From assembly GCA_037013685.1 (NCBI GenBank), contig CM072919.1:31417935-31481934 (forward strand): 64,000 bases of DNA, read 5' to 3'. Made by a program: the position numbers and the translations under genes. Of this stretch, positions 22,701-35,958 are shown one piece after another (position 1 is the first letter of the stretch; every line of letters starts with the position of its first letter). The notes under the pieces were generated by a model. It did no database searches, was not told where the DNA came from, and worked only from the letters and a program-made list of their open reading frames with translations. The stretch comes from Acridotheres tristis. Taxonomy: Eukaryota; Chordata; Aves; Passeriformes; Sturnidae.

Positions 22701-25700
22701 CATTTTACTGAACTTGCACTTCTATGATAAATCTAGCTTCATGCAAATCCTTGGAATCAGAATTGGTAGGAAGTTCTAACTGCTGAATTTAAACCATAGG
22801 AAAATATCCAGCAATCACATTTCACTGGAGATGGCAAGATAATTATTTTAAATTTTCAGGGAAGTTTTTGTACAGTTGTTTGGACATATAGCACAGAACC
22901 TGCAGAACAGGTAGAGGGAAGGCAAAGGTGTCTTCCAATATCTTTGTTCCTTTTTTGCCTTAGATTTCTTCTCTCTAAGGGCTGTTTAAAATAAAATCCA
23001 TAACTCAAGATATTTGTGCCCTAGAATTAGGGGATCCTATCATAATATTTTTCCTTTGTCCCATTCTGGTTATCAGCCCATCCAGCAGAAATAAATATTG
23101 AAAGATATGTTTTTAGAGTATTTTTACAGCTGTTTTCTACAAGAGCTGTGCTGAGAAATGGTGCCATGTCTCCTAGGAAAGAATTTTATCGCATTGTTAC
23201 AAATTTTTCTCTCCTTTTAAAACGTAACATTTAAATTACTTTTGTAATTCTAATTCTCTACTACAAATGTGGTCAATAAAAAATAATTGCATATGAGGAC
23301 TACTGAAGAATAGAAGGAAACTGAGATTTTTGAAAGCACATGATAGACTTTAAGATCTCTACAGCCGTAGTGAATACACTGACCAAAACAAATTAGAACC
23401 TTTCCCTAAAAAAATTAATCCTCGTTAATTAAACACTGCTTTCTTAAACTGTACTGGGAAATGTGGGATTTGAGGCTTAGACTGAGGTCATATGTTATGT
23501 ATGGCAGTAAAGAAGTATTCTGTTTTCTTAATTTTGAAAAATATGTCATTTTGCCTTGGGAAGTATTACAGTATTTTAGTGATCAGTTGCAATGCTCATT
23601 AGTCTGCCTATATATCTGAAGCACTTGTATTTGTTGATGTAGCAGCAGCAGAGATAAAAGAAATTTGAAAGTGAAATCATTGCAAATTTGAGTCAGTGCC
23701 TTTTTCAAACTGGAGGCTTGCAATATTGCCTCTAATGAGATGATGCCCCCAAACTCAAAAAATGGATTTTTGTTTTCTAACGCCTTTTGAACTTATTAGA
23801 AATTACTTCATGGTCTGAATTTATGAAGAAACAGTATCTTCTGTTTACTGACCTCTTTCTTCTCAAAAAAAAAAAAGGGGGGGGCAAAGCGGAAGTTAGC
23901 TTGCTAACTAGTTCACAAACAAAATTTCATTTCTCAAAGTAAAATAAAAATCACTTGATAGAGTAGAAAGTAAGCTAAGGTAGATTTACACTGATACAAA
24001 CAGAACCATAATTTTATGGCCAAACAAATTAAAATTAATGTCTGTCAGATGGAACTATATGCATCCTTAGAGTGTTATACTTTAAAATGAACTAAGAATT
24101 TGATTATTTAAAAATAGGAACTGGAAGGGAAAAGGTGGAGGCTTGAATATCTTATGAACTAATCATGGGAGGAGTGCAGATGGAAGACTGCTTAAGGCAA
24201 AGCAGTTCATCTGCATATGGCAGATTTCAAGAACTGGGCCTGGATTACTCAGGCCCAAACATGGAAGGAACTTTAACAGATTTTTTTACATTTTACAGAG
24301 TTTCAAATTATCTTTCAAATATATTGAGCAAATAATTCTATAAAGGATTGCTATTAGTTTAATCATGAATTATGGAGGTTTTTAATTACAAATCAATTGA
24401 TTTCCTGTGTACACATAATGAACAGAAATCCACAGCAGGCAAACACTTGCATTTTAGAACCAGAGTAGAAGAAAAGCATCATTCTTAATTAGGCAGTTCA
24501 AAGGTGATATGTAGTGCTGTAGGAAAAGTACCAGATAACAAGAAATTGAAACATTTATATATTGTTTTAAAAGTTTCCTTCTGGTGACCTTAACTATGCT
24601 TGCTTGTCTTTGATGAAGTATGACAGGCACTGTCATGTTAAATGGTCAACATGTTCCTTATTTAAAGAATAGTATTTTTCAGCAGTAATCTTGGATATGT
24701 TCAAAAAATAACTTTGTTCATGCAAGTCTTTCAAGTTTTGTGATAAGTGTCACATCAGCTAGGATAAAATGAGGAGAATTTCAGTAAAATAAATATGCAA
24801 CTTCCTCTAAACATATGTGCAGTAATATTTCAAAATGTATGTCTATATTCGCACTGTTCTTACAAGCATAGAAGTAATCACCATCTTAAAACAAACAAAT
24901 AAAAAACCAAAAATACAAAAAAAAAAACAGACCAAAACCAGATTAATCCAAAAACAATTTATGTTTTTGGAAATGAGCAAGATATGGAAGGTCTGTATTG
25001 GCAGGTGACTTTGTAAAGAACTGTGACATTGTGCAGCTGGACTTCATCATAGAGGTGGATCTAAGAGTGATCATTTGACCTCAGCTGATGATCTCTGTTC
25101 TTCAGTTAAAAATGTAGAGAAACCAGCCTTTAAAGACAGTATCTCTCCTACATGTCCAGAGCTTTATATGTCTCTTCAGCAGCCAAGAAACTGAAATAAA
25201 AACACATGGAAAATGAGTCCTATTGCATGTCAGAGTCTTTTGCTTGAATCATAGGTGGCATTTCCATTTTGACTTGGGCAATATTTGCATTTACTTCTAT
25301 ATATAGAGATTATGGCACACTTTCACAGAACAGATATTGACTTTGTTAATAAATTAAGTGAACTTTAGCATCAAGTTTGGCAGACTGTGATAAAAGCTTT
25401 ATTTTGACATGTCCACTTTAACTGATTCCAATCTCTACACAAAAACTCCGAGTCACCTCTCTATATTTGAAAAAAATCTCACACCACATCTTCTCATAGT
25501 TTTGGAAGAGAGACCTTCCTGAGGAAGGTAATTTTTTCAGGTACAGTTGGTATTGTTTCTTCTCTGTGAAATCCTCTTCCTTTTGTTTCAGCAAATCAGA
25601 AATGAAGCTTCAAAATTTAACAAAGTATCTCTTCTGGTAATTTTTGATAAATACTATCTTCTTAACAACATCTATCATATAATAGACATTGTTTTAACTA

Positions 25701-27000
25701 ATATAAAAATTCCATCTTATTCAAGTATTAGCTTGATTAAATGTATCTGCATATTGTTTCTCTTGACAATCCCTGATATGATTCAAGACATATCTTTGGC
25801 CAACGATGATTATGTATTTAAGTGTTTATACCCAGTTCTAACCCAAGCGTTTTCTGGGCGGAAAATCAATTTTGATTTAAGTTACGTTGCTTTTATTAAG
25901 CTTACTCCTTGGAAAGGAATCCAGAACTACAGATGTTTTACAGTTACCGCACACAGCTTTCTTGCTGTTCTCTTTGCCATGTTTTTTTTTTCCCAAAGTA
26001 TAATACCTGCCAGGAAGATCAAATAAGAGGAGAGAGTTGTTTGGTTTTTTTTTAATCTCCCCCAAAATAATAATTAAATATAAAATAATTTATAATTTCC
26101 TCTTATTTGAGGCTTTGTGTTCAAATATTTTTTTAAATGGCAATTTTACTATCACGAGGTTAGGGGTTTTTTTTTCCTGACATCCTGTGTCAAGAAATGT
26201 AGCCAGATATGAACAGTAGGCTTTTTTAATCAATAACTGGTGTTGGTAATAAGGACTGAGCTGACAGCCAGCTGTGCTACTTTCCTCAGTCCTACAGTGA
26301 GAAAGAGGAAAGGAGTCTGCAAATGATTACTAACTTCAAGTATTTCTAGCAGTCAAGGTTTTATTAAAAAAAATTAATCAAATACCTTTATACTTCTAAA
26401 ATGTTAACTATATTTGAAAAAAAAAAAAAAAAGTCTGTATGAAGACATTAGAAGACAACCACTGTGAACTGCACAAATCAAGGATATTGCCCAGTTGGGC
26501 TGCCGGCCTACATTGTAGACTTGTCTTTAGTAAAAACTCTTCTCCTCCCAATTAAAGAATAAAGGTTGAGGAGCCTGCAGGCCTTTTCAGAATGTTTGGT
26601 GTGACTTTTAACCCCTCATTTTACCCTCTTCTTATGGCTGTCCTTTATACCATACTCTCTGATATGTCAGTGACACCCAGTAGTGTTGCTGTGGGTCAGA
26701 CTCGGTTAGCACTTTTGTTACAAACTTTATTTCCTGGGGATTTCTAAGTCATCTGTAGGGAAGTAATCATAAATCAGAGTTTTGCATACACACAGATTAT
26801 TTTTCCCCTATTTCCCTTCCAACAATAAGCAATCTTAAAAGTTGAGGCATTGAGAGGTCTAGAAAAAGAAAAGAAATATGAGATTGAAGAAAGCATAACC
26901 AGCAAGAGCCTTCCATACATCCCTGGATCCTAGTTGTATCAGAAATGGGTTTTTCTTATATTTTTTGCCTGTTGCATCTTCCAGGTAATTATCTTCCAAG
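19736..27000. other. Long intergenic stretch, no gene seen
   Basis: AT-rich DNA with mononucleotide runs, among them an A-then-G run at 23866-23885 and an A run at 26419-26434. The longest frame, 159 codons at 25547-26026, is rich in Ile, Leu, Phe and Lys as expected from AT-rich DNA and has no recognisable domain. No transposon or RNA gene recognised. Confidence 0.6.
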
Positions 27001-27006
27001 TGACCT

Positions 27007-27546
27007 AACAGCCAGAGCTGCACTCCCTTCGCCACTACAGTCCCGTGCCTAGAGTGAGTTCCACCCTAGGAACAGGAGGCCTTAGATGTGGCTCGAGCTT
27101 TTGCTCCATGGCCTTTTGGCTGTCAGACTGCGTTCGAAGGAGGCAAGGAGGAGGGGGAGGTCTTTTGCATAGGATAAAAAGGATTTTTTACTTTGGGGAA
27201 TCCACGGGGCAAAACACAAAATGGTGAAGGTGCAACAACTTAAATATGGGGGAGGTCCAAGGGGAAGGTACAAATTCTTGGCAATTTGAAGAAGGTCTGA
27301 GGAGGGATAAAGGGTAGGGTTTACAAAGGCATTGTCCAATGACAGAGGTAGGGGGGAAGACTGGGTCACATGGACTAATGAGACACCAAGTTTTAGGGGA
27401 TTTCCAAAGAGGAATTCCAAGCAGGGGACTGGCACAAAACAGGATTGACATGTAGTTTAGGATAGATTGACAAGGTGGATGGGAGGGTATCATTTTGGAC
27501 TAAACCATTAACTTGGGCAATAACAGAACATACCATTAACAAGAAA
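27007..27546 (-). mobile_element. LTR-like repeat, copy 1
   Basis: About 540 bases match 45832-46362 at roughly 93% by eye, with many differences at CpG sites. On the minus strand a TTTTTTAC/TTTTTATCC block after AAAGTAAAAAATCC resembles an LTR poly(A)-signal region, and the CCTAAA and polypyrimidine blocks fit an LTR promoter half. No internal retroviral sequence adjoins it. The minus-strand start is near TGTTAATGG and the end near CTGGCTGTT; the exact termini and any target duplication are unresolved. It could be a solo LTR of an ERV family I cannot name. Confidence 0.5.
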
Positions 27547-27737
27547 TGACTGGCACATCTAAGTATGGCACAACTGCTACATTCCTGCTAAGCCATTATA
27601 GGACTGTATATTTTTCATGTTCTTTCCAATGTATGAGCCAAAGTCAGGGAGGCTCACATAGTCTATGTATGTAGTCATTAGACTAAAGTTACTTGCTTCC
27701 CTATCACTATTTTTATCAAGAAATCAAACTTTCTGTC

Positions 27738-28316
27738 TGTGCTGGTTTCAGTCAGACTACAGTTAATTTTCTTCACAGTGGCTGGCTGATTTGGGCTATG
27801 TTTTGGTTTTGTGCTGAACACAACTGATAATATAGAGATGTTTTTGTTTTAGCTGCAGAGGGCTTACACAAAGCCAAGGTTTTTCTGCTTCTGCTGTTTC
27901 TGTTGTTTGAACACTTGTGAGGAAGTTGAGTGTTTATGTGAGGAGATAAGCCGTGACAGGTGGCCCAAACTGACCAGAGGAATATTCAGATCATATGACA
28001 TCATGCTTAGCATATTAAGTAGAGGGAAGAAAGAAGAAAGGGTAACATTTGATGATGTGTGTCTTCACAAGTAACCATAACACATTATGGAGCCCTGCTG
28101 TCCTGGAGATGGGTGAAGATCTGCTCTCCTGGTATCGGTGAATTAATTCCTTGTTTGGCTTTGTGTGTGCAGCTTTTGCTTTCCTTATTAGATGGTGTTT
28201 ATCTTGAATCTCAAGTTTTCTGACTTTTACTCTTCCAATTCTCTTCCTGATCTTGCTGGTGAGGGAGTAAAAGAACTTTCATGGGCTTGGCTGACAGCTG
28301 GAGTTAAACCACAACA
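27738..28316 (+). mobile_element. ERVL LTR (plus)
   Basis: It starts TGTGCTGGTTTCAGTCAGAC and ends GAGTTAAACCACAACA, the start and end signatures of a widespread bird ERVL LTR. The TTAATTTTCTTCACAGTGGCTGG block after the start is also characteristic. It is a separate insertion from the ERVL-type provirus at 13.9-19.7 kb and in the opposite orientation. Confidence 0.8.
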
Positions 28317-29150
28317 GTCCTTCTTGATGCCTAACTGGGTACACAAAAGGTTCAGGATAACAACAGGTTTGATTGAGATGTGCTAGATTGAATTTATAGA
28401 TGTTACTGCTGTTAGTAATGAGCAGTGCTTGCCATGGGGCCCACTCTGCTGACTGTATTATTAGAGTCTAATGCTCATTAGTGGCTGCTTTTTACTTTCA
28501 CTGCTCACTGCTGATCACCTCACTGTATTGTGCCTGGGAACATTCTGATAACAGCCATGGTGATGCTCCTGGGCTGGAAGATGTCCAGGATATTGCTGCT
28601 GTTTTCTGTGTTGCTGTACTGGACAGGCTGAAGCTTGTGTCTGAACTCGAGTTGAAGGGACTGTGACATGTGATGAGTCCAGGATGGAGCAGAGATCCAT
28701 TTGCAGCTCATGGAGGACCCCATGGGAAAGCAGGTGAATGCCAGAAGGAGAATGTGACATGTGAGCTGCCTCTGCTAGAGCAAGTTTGCTGGCAAGACTT
28801 ATGACCTCATGGGGAACTCACACTGGAAAAGTTTGTGAAGAGCTGCAGCCCATGGGAAGGGCCCATACAGGAGAAGTTCAAGGAGGGCTACCTCCCATGG
28901 GTGGGCCCCACCCTGGAGCAGGGGAAGCCAAGCTGTCCTCGCAGCCCACGGTGAGAACCATGATGAAGCAGACCGTCCCCTGCAGTCGATGGAGGACTAA
29001 GACATTAACTATATTAATGGTGGACTATAACAGGAACTCCTTGTTGCAGACAGGGTGGGGACAAGAGGAGGAGTTGATTACCATGTCAAACTCAATGACC
29101 TGGCCCAAAAGGACCAAGGCTGGAAACTGTAATGAATATACCTTTACATA
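28317..29150 (+). mobile_element. ERVL non-coding internal region with 43-45-base repeats
   Basis: Sequence directly after the LTR resembles the non-coding internal segment of bird ERVL elements. It is GC-richer than its surroundings. Between about 28808 and 28930 a degenerate unit of 43-45 bases recurs three times (CATGGGGAACTCAC, CATGGGAAGGGCCCAT, CATGGGTGGGCCCCAC starts at 28808, 28851 and 28896). No gag or pol follows and no second LTR closes the element, so it is a truncated copy. The right edge is approximate. Confidence 0.65.
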
Positions 29151-31730
29151 GTTCATATAGCATCTGAGGCAAGTGGAAGTTTGTGAAATTTTCTGACCTT
29201 TGAATAGAAATAGTTTGTTTGAAGTATAGTTTTTATTTATTAGTAATTGTTTCTGATAAGGTATTCCTGCAATTATGGGGGGAAAAAATTGCATTTTTTT
29301 TCCCTGACTGTTCATTACAGGATGAAAGAAGTTGTGTTAGAAAAATAGATTACATCTGCCTACTTAATCTGCTATTTATTTTTGAGTACGTGATGTTACA
29401 TAATATTCTTTCCCAGCAGATCCAGTTTTCTTTGTTGTGGTTATGGAGGAATAGGAGGCTCTAAAAACTGTGCAATTTAATAACAGAAGAAAGAGCTGAA
29501 CGTGGTGCTACTGTCCTCCATGTCAGGTCTCTGACTGGAAGGGAGAAAGAAACAGGATATGCACAGGGTCAACTAAAATTAAATGCAAAATGCAGCTCCA
29601 ATACACAACACAGACAGAGCTGTACACAAGAAGTTGGAAAGGGGGCATTTATGAAGTTGTCTTGATTTGTTTGGATTGGAACAGTAAAAAAATCATTTTT
29701 TCTAGAGTTAAATGAGAACACATATAAAAATATGGGAGAGTAGAGGATAATTGAATAACTGGTAGAGATACAGAAAGACCCTTGATGGAGAAACAGATAG
29801 AAAACTAACTCTGTTATTTAGCTTAAAAACCAAGTAAAAATAAGATTAGGAAAACAATGAAAACACTGAAAATTTATAAGAGCTGTCCATTAACATTATT
29901 TACAGAATGTACTTTGGCAATTTCTCTGAGCTGCATCTTCAACCTAAAAGAGCATTGCCGAGAAAAGCTACACCTGTTAAAAGAATCTCTGAAACATTAT
30001 TTTAAGGGGTGTTTATATAAATTTTGATTTTATTGGAAACAGAGGTCATGAAAAACATAAATATTTTTTAAAAGGCTTATCTCTTACAATATTTAAAACA
30101 AGAAATTTTTGTTAAGTATTTTAAAGACAAAAATACATCCTTGCTTGTAATGTTGGGTTTTTTCAGGATATACGGACTCAATATCATTTAGTTCAGACGT
30201 ACTGAAAAGGGTAGCCTTACACTAAATCTCTCTGGATCTGTAAATGCAGAAAATGTTGAAAAAAATTGTGTACACCAAATGGCTAGAAAAATGAGGATAT
30301 AAAAATAGTGCTACATACAAGTTTTGTATGATTTTTGGTTTTATTTGAGACTTGTTTAAAATTTTAAAATAATTTCTATGGCAATTTAAAAATTAGTAGT
30401 TTATCCGGATTTAAAAAAAATAAATAAAAGAAAATTCAAAACCCCTCAATTTCAAGTTACCGTGTTACAAAGTGAATTGTTCTACTGCTCTAAAATCAAG
30501 TGCCTTAGCTGAGTTAATGATTTTCATTTTTTGCATGTGTCAGCATTAATGGAGGCAAACTACTATAAAGCCCTGCATGTGAAGATGGTGCTGACCAGAC
30601 TAGATTCAGTTCTGTTGAATGCTTTCTGTATTTTTTTTTTTTTTTTTAGTAACACACAAAGGGAGACTTCAAATCAGGCTGAACTTCAAGCAAAAGTTAA
30701 TGCTATTCTCTTTTGGGTTCTACCACCCACTTTGCTTAAGGTCACTAGTTGAGGCTAATGCTGCACAGAGGGGCTGCAGCAAACTTGGCATCTCCTTGAT
30801 TAGGCCTCCTGCTGATCTAATACACATGCCAACTCACTTGCCAAGTCAAATAACACATTTAGTGAATTGGAAATAAGATTTAAGTGAGCCAGCACAATGC
30901 GGCTTCCCCTCTCATCTTTTTACTGAATCCTTCTCTTTGTATGCTATGCTGTGAAAACTGCTCTTGTTAGAGGACTTAATCTTCATTTTTTTCCTGTAGA
31001 TTATTTGGAAACAGGTCAATTGAATGTTGGGTCTTCTAACTCCTCCTACCAAAGAAAGACATGGCTTGTGGCATAGTGATTGCATCATTTAATTGAAAGG
31101 CTGTTATTATTATAAAGAAAATATTGTAGTATAAGGTTATCTTAGAGTGACAGAAAAAAATCTAGGATTAAATGCAACCCTGCTTTAAATTATATGTTTA
31201 CTATTTGTCTTCAAATCTCTTATCTCAAGAGTACTTTACATTAATTGCTGGTGAGTAGTAATTGATGGGGTTGATCATAGTACATATATTCATCTCTTGT
31301 GGCTGTACTACAGTAGTTAATTCTTAAATACAGTAAGATACAATAGAGTGACATTTCCATAATGCCTTTCATAAAAGCAAAGTAAATCACTTCACGTAGA
31401 GCTTGACTTTGAACTATTCTGTATTTCAATGAAAGAAAATCAGGACTGAAGTCAAAGCCTTCAAAGTTTGTTCACGGTTTTTATTAATTTTAGAAGGAGA
31501 GAAATTATATTGCATAGTATATTTTGAGATTTAGCACAGATTTGTCTCATACTTGAATGCCATTTATTCTGTAATAAACTGCATCTGTCTCATATCTCCA
31601 TTTTTGGTGTTCAGGGTTATGATGTGTATTGACTTTTTAATTATCTTCTTATCTCTTATGGTTACATCTATAAGCATCTCCTCCTTGTTTAACTCCTGAA
31701 ATAAGAATTCGCTTCCTGAGCTACTCTTGT
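29151..31730. other. Intergenic, no gene seen
   Basis: AT-rich, with a T run near 30633-30648. No recognisable gene or repeat family. Confidence 0.55.
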
Positions 31731-31791
31731 TCCTTTCTTTCTCTTCTTTCTTTTCTTTCTTTTCTTTCTTTTCTTCCTTTTCTTTCTTTTC

Positions 31792-31822
<31 letters not shown>
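31731..31822 (+). repeat. (TTTCTTTTC)n polypyrimidine tract
   Basis: About 90 bases with no purine, made of TTTCT and TTTTC units and ending in about 20 T. The Lys/Glu-rich frame on the minus strand (31564-31827) and the Phe/Ser-rich frame on the plus strand arise only from this tract. Confidence 0.9.
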
Positions 31823-33349
31823 AACAAATGCAGGGGTACAATAATACAGAGTGAAAAGTTGGAAAAAACCCTGACATTTATAACATCCCATCAAAGACAG
31901 GAGATTTTAAGTACTACATTAAAAATGAAAAATTTATCTGTGTGACCTACAGCTGCAAGATAAAAAGACTCTTTTTCTTCCAGAGTAATGGCCAGTGCAC
32001 TTGACTTCTAATGAATTCGCTTAGTACATTTTAATCCCCAGTAAGTGATTTTGAGGTATCAGCAAAGCATCTTGGAATATTTTTTGTGAACATCTGTGTA
32101 CTTTCAGTCTAGCATTTACAGCCAAGCATTTGTTGATGTTGTAGCAGACCTTTGGTGGGAGCTCAGGCAAATGGGATGACATCTAGAGTACATTTGTCTT
32201 GCTATCTCATTCAATCAAAGTAGTTAAAAGGAAATCTCTTGTGCTTCCAGATCCTCCTGTGGTTCTACAGGATTAGTAGAACAGATGCCCTCCCTTACCA
32301 TTGCCCCCAGAAAGGAGAAAATATTGTGATAAGATCATGTCATAAGATCCATGTACAGTTGGGGCAAGAGCTACGTCTGTATTCCTCAGGGAATCATTAA
32401 TAGCCTTCAGGTTAAGTAGAAAAAATGCATGATTACAGAAAAGAGGTACTTTTTTTGTTGTTTTTCTGAATCATTCACAAGTCAAAGCAATATTTATCAT
32501 TCTAAGACCTCATTTTCAATTTCATAGTAGCTTGCCCACCTAAATAATCAAAACGGAAAATCGCATGATTCAGGCCTCATGCTAAATACTTTAAAAGTTT
32601 TAAAGTATTTAGCATTTTCTGTGATCAAACATGAAAAAATGTAGTTTGTCAGTAGCTCAAACATTTAATTAGGAAAAGAGAACCTTCATTATTTGAGGAA
32701 ATAACTCGAAGCATGTTTAAGAACAATCCTAAAATCAGAGAGACGTACCCTGTTTCTATTAAGAAAATCCTCCAGCAGCAGATCAAGATATTTTGCATCT
32801 GAAAAGAGGAAGCAGAACATGTTGAGGTAACAGTTGGTAGAGGTATAACTAAATGCTTAGAAAACTACATCTGTAACAGTGGAGCCTAATGTTACTCACC
32901 TATACCAAAAGCCATAGGCAAGCATCTTTTGCTGAGCCTCCAGAAGTAACCTTGAGTGTCATCCTCACTTAGGGGAGGAATCTCCACACATACTCCAAGC
33001 ATTCATATGTCAGAAGACTGTTCCATTAAAAAGCAGAACTAGGTTGTTATAGTTTAAAATTATTCACTGTCAGTCGTATGTCTCCAGGCCAGTTGTGTCA
33101 GCTCAGCAGCTTTAGATAAGATATTAGTAGTGCCACCTGTTTGTTCCTTTATCAGAGTACTTTATCTGGTCTACCACATCTTCACCTCAGTCTCCAACTG
33201 TTTAACTTTGGGATTGAAGAAGTAGACTGGTTTCAGCATTATTCAATACCAAAGCAGAATGACACCTCTCTCCATTCACCACTAGTTTTGTAAATAGGAC
33301 ATTGTTAGAGGTGGTTTTATCTTATTCTAGTCAGAGCATCCTGCTACAC
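31823..33349. other. Intergenic, with one long palindrome
   Basis: No gene seen. The 37-base palindrome at 32579-32615 is listed separately. Confidence 0.55.
32579..32615. repeat. Perfect 18-bp inverted repeat with 1-base centre
   Basis: The arm ATGCTAAATACTTTAAAA (32579-32596) is followed by a single G and then its exact reverse complement (32598-32615). The loop is too short for an RNA hairpin precursor. It could form a cruciform in DNA. Confidence 0.95.
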
Positions 33350-34956
33350 CCACAAATCAATGGGACCTGATGGATATATCCAAGAATCCTCAGAGCTAGT
33401 TGATGTCGTTGCAAAACCTCTCTCTATTCTTGAGGGTTTGGGGAATCTGGAGACATCCTAGCTGACTGGAAGCTGGCTAGAAGCTGGCCTCCTGACTGGA
33501 ATTGGCTAACTTTGTCCCAGTTTTCAAGTAGGGCAAGAAGAAGGATACTGGAAACTGCAAGCCTATCAGTCTCTCTTCAATGTCTGGTAAAGTTATGGAG
33601 AAGATAATTCAGGGTTGTATTGAAAAACACCTGAAAGACAATGCAGTAATTGGTCACAACCAGCACAGCTTCATGAGAGAAAAATCCTGCTTATCAAACC
33701 TGATTTCCTTTTATGACAATGTAACCCATCTAGCTGATTTAGGAGAGCCAGTAAATATAATTTTTTTGGACTTCAGCAAAACTTTTGTCATTGTCTCTCA
33801 CTATCCTTCCAGACAAAATGTCTGCCATAGATCTCAATAATCATGCTACATAATGGGTGAGCAACTGGCTCACTTGTTAGACACAAAAGGCGATAGTGAA
33901 TAGGGTGACATCAGACTGGTGACCTGTCACCAGTGGGGCTCTATAGGGCTCCATCCTCAGCCCAGTTCTCTTCAACATCATCATAAACAATTTGGACAAA
34001 GAACTTGAAGGAATACTCAGTAAGTTGGCAGATGACCAAAAACTAGGAGGATCTGTTGGCTCACTTGAAGGCAGGGAGGCCCTGCAGAGAGACCTCAGCA
34101 AATCAGAGGGATGGGCAATCACCAACCACATTCAACAAGGGAAAGTGCTGGATTCTGCTCCTGGCATGGGGCAACCCTGGATGGGACAACCCTGGATGGA
34201 TGGACAGTCTGGGGAATGAGATGCTGGAAAGCAGCACCATAAAAAGGGACATGAGGGTCCTGGTTGATGGCAAGTTGAACATGAGTCAGCAGTGACCTGG
34301 CAGCCAGGAGGGCCAAGCGTGTCCTGGGGGCCATCAGGGACAGCATCACCAGCTGGGCAAGGGAGGGGATTGTCCCACTCTGCTCTGCACTGGGGCAGCC
34401 TCACCTTGAACATTGTGTGTGGTTTTGGGCACCATAATATAACAGACATTAAGCTATTATGAAGAGTCTAAAGAAGGGCTACAAAGATGGTGAAAGCTCT
34501 GGAGGAGCTTCGAAGAAGCTTTGGAAGCCAGTTGAGGTTGCTTGGTCTTTTCAGCCTGGAGAAGATGAAACTGAGGGGAAAGTTTATTGCGGTCTTCAAC
34601 ATGATCATGATGGGAAGCAGAGGGCAGGTGCTGATCTCTGCTGTGAGATTAGTGACAAGACTTATTTGTGACCAGTGACAGGACTCAAAGAAATTGTCTG
34701 GAGCTCATTCAGGGGAGGTTTAGATTTGATATCAAGTAAAGGGTTTTCATCCAGAGGGTGATTGAGCACTGGAACGGGTGCACCATGGAAGTGGGGAGTC
34801 ACAACATCAACACTGTCTGAATTCAAGAAGTGTTTGGACAATGCTCTCAAGGCCAGTGTGTGATTCTTGGGGTGTCCTATGCAGGGCAGGGAGCTGAACT
34901 TGATGATCATGATAAATCCAACTTGGCTTATACTACAGTGTTATGAAATTGTAATG
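33350..34956 (+). mobile_element. CR1 LINE 3' fragment, copy 1
   Basis: A decayed CR1 retrotransposon, 5'-truncated within ORF2. The reverse transcriptase shows the KSMGPDG start at about 33358, motif A (FLDFSKT, near 33770), and the active-site ADD with KLGGSV after it near 34028, where the preceding aromatic residue is replaced by Leu. Stops and frameshifts are frequent. The fragment ends in a 3' UTR-like GAACTTGATGATC stretch and an octamer-like tail TGTTATGAAATTG at about 34941-34954. CR1 moves by target-primed reverse transcription and nearly always leaves 5'-truncated copies without a poly(A) tail. An internal GGACAACCCTGGATGG-like duplication sits near 34165-34200. Confidence 0.85.
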
Positions 34957-35310
34957 TATACCAGTTGGTTTCTAGTCCAGCTTTTGGTTCATTCCTGAGA
35001 TTAAATGCAGATCCCTAGATTCTGAACACAAAATCCAAATTTCCATTTCTTCTATGATATTAGAGAATTCACAATTAAAAGCCACTTTGGAAGCAGCAGT
35101 TTAAATTATTTACTCAGCATCACATGAGAAGTATTTTGTAGCATCAGACTCAGCTCTGGCACGTGGCATACATCTTTCTTCCTCCTTGTCCATTTTCCAA
35201 TCTATACACAAAGTACCACAGAGACCCTAGGGCAAGTGCACTTTTTTGTGAAGTTGGACTCTTCTCATACTTAAAATCACCTCTTCTTCCTGCTTCTGAG
35301 CCTGAGTAAG
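34957..35310. other. Spacer between two CR1 fragments
   Basis: Single-copy AT-rich sequence with no CR1 similarity that I can see. It shows that the two CR1 copies are separate insertions rather than one split element. Confidence 0.5.
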
Positions 35311-35958
35311 AACCAGCAGTGTCCCCAGATGGCCAAGAAGGACAATGGCATCCTGGCCTGTGTCAGAAATAGTGTGGCCAGGAGGAGCAGGGAGCTCATT
35401 CTTCCCTTGATTTTGGCACTGGTGAGGCCGCACTTTGAGTGCTGTGCCCATTTCTGGGCCCCTCAGTTTAGGAAGGACGTTGGTGTGCTGGAGCATGTCC
35501 AGGGAAGGGCAACAGAGCTGGAGAAGGATCCGGAGCACAAGTTCTATGAGGAGCTGCTGAAGGAGCTGGGGGTGTTTAGCCTGGAGAAAAGGAGGCTCAG
35601 GGGAGACCTCGTCACTCTCTACAGCAACAAGGGTGTAACCAGTGGGGGATCAGTCTCTTCGCCTGGGCAGCCACTGACAGGACAAGAGAACAGTCTAAAG
35701 CCTCGCCAGAGGAGTTAAAGCCTAAGTTAGGAAGAATTTTTTCAAAGAAAGTGATGAGGCATTGGAATGGGCTGCCCAGGAAGGTGGTAGAGTCCCTGGA
35801 GTCCTCTTGGAGTCACCGTCCCTGAAGATGTATGAGAAAACACTGAGTGTTGGACTTAGTGCCATGGTCTAGTTGACAGGACGGTGATAGGTCATAGGTT
35901 GGACTTGATGATGGTTAAGGTATTTTCCAATCTAAATGGTTCTGTGATTCTGTGAAAT
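35311..35958 (+). mobile_element. CR1 LINE 3' fragment, copy 2
   Basis: A shorter and better preserved CR1 3' end in the same direction as copy 1. A 129-codon frame (35329-35718) carries the C-terminal CR1 ORF2 segment with [15 protein letters not shown] and the [12 protein letters not shown] block. The 3' UTR follows, and the copy ends with TCTGTGATTCTGTGA, the characteristic CR1 terminal repeat, at 35942-35956. Because it retains GC-rich sequence and an open frame, it is probably younger than copy 1. Confidence 0.9.

Noticed and set aside
25547..26026. 159-codon open frame on the plus strand, the longest one outside any recognised repeat
   Set aside because: Composition is Ile, Leu, Phe and Lys as expected from AT-rich DNA. 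There is no domain, no repeat support, and no splice or codon signal that I could see.
31564..31827. Lys/Glu-rich 87-codon frame, like a charged coiled coil
   Set aside because: It is the complement of the polypyrimidine tract and not a gene.
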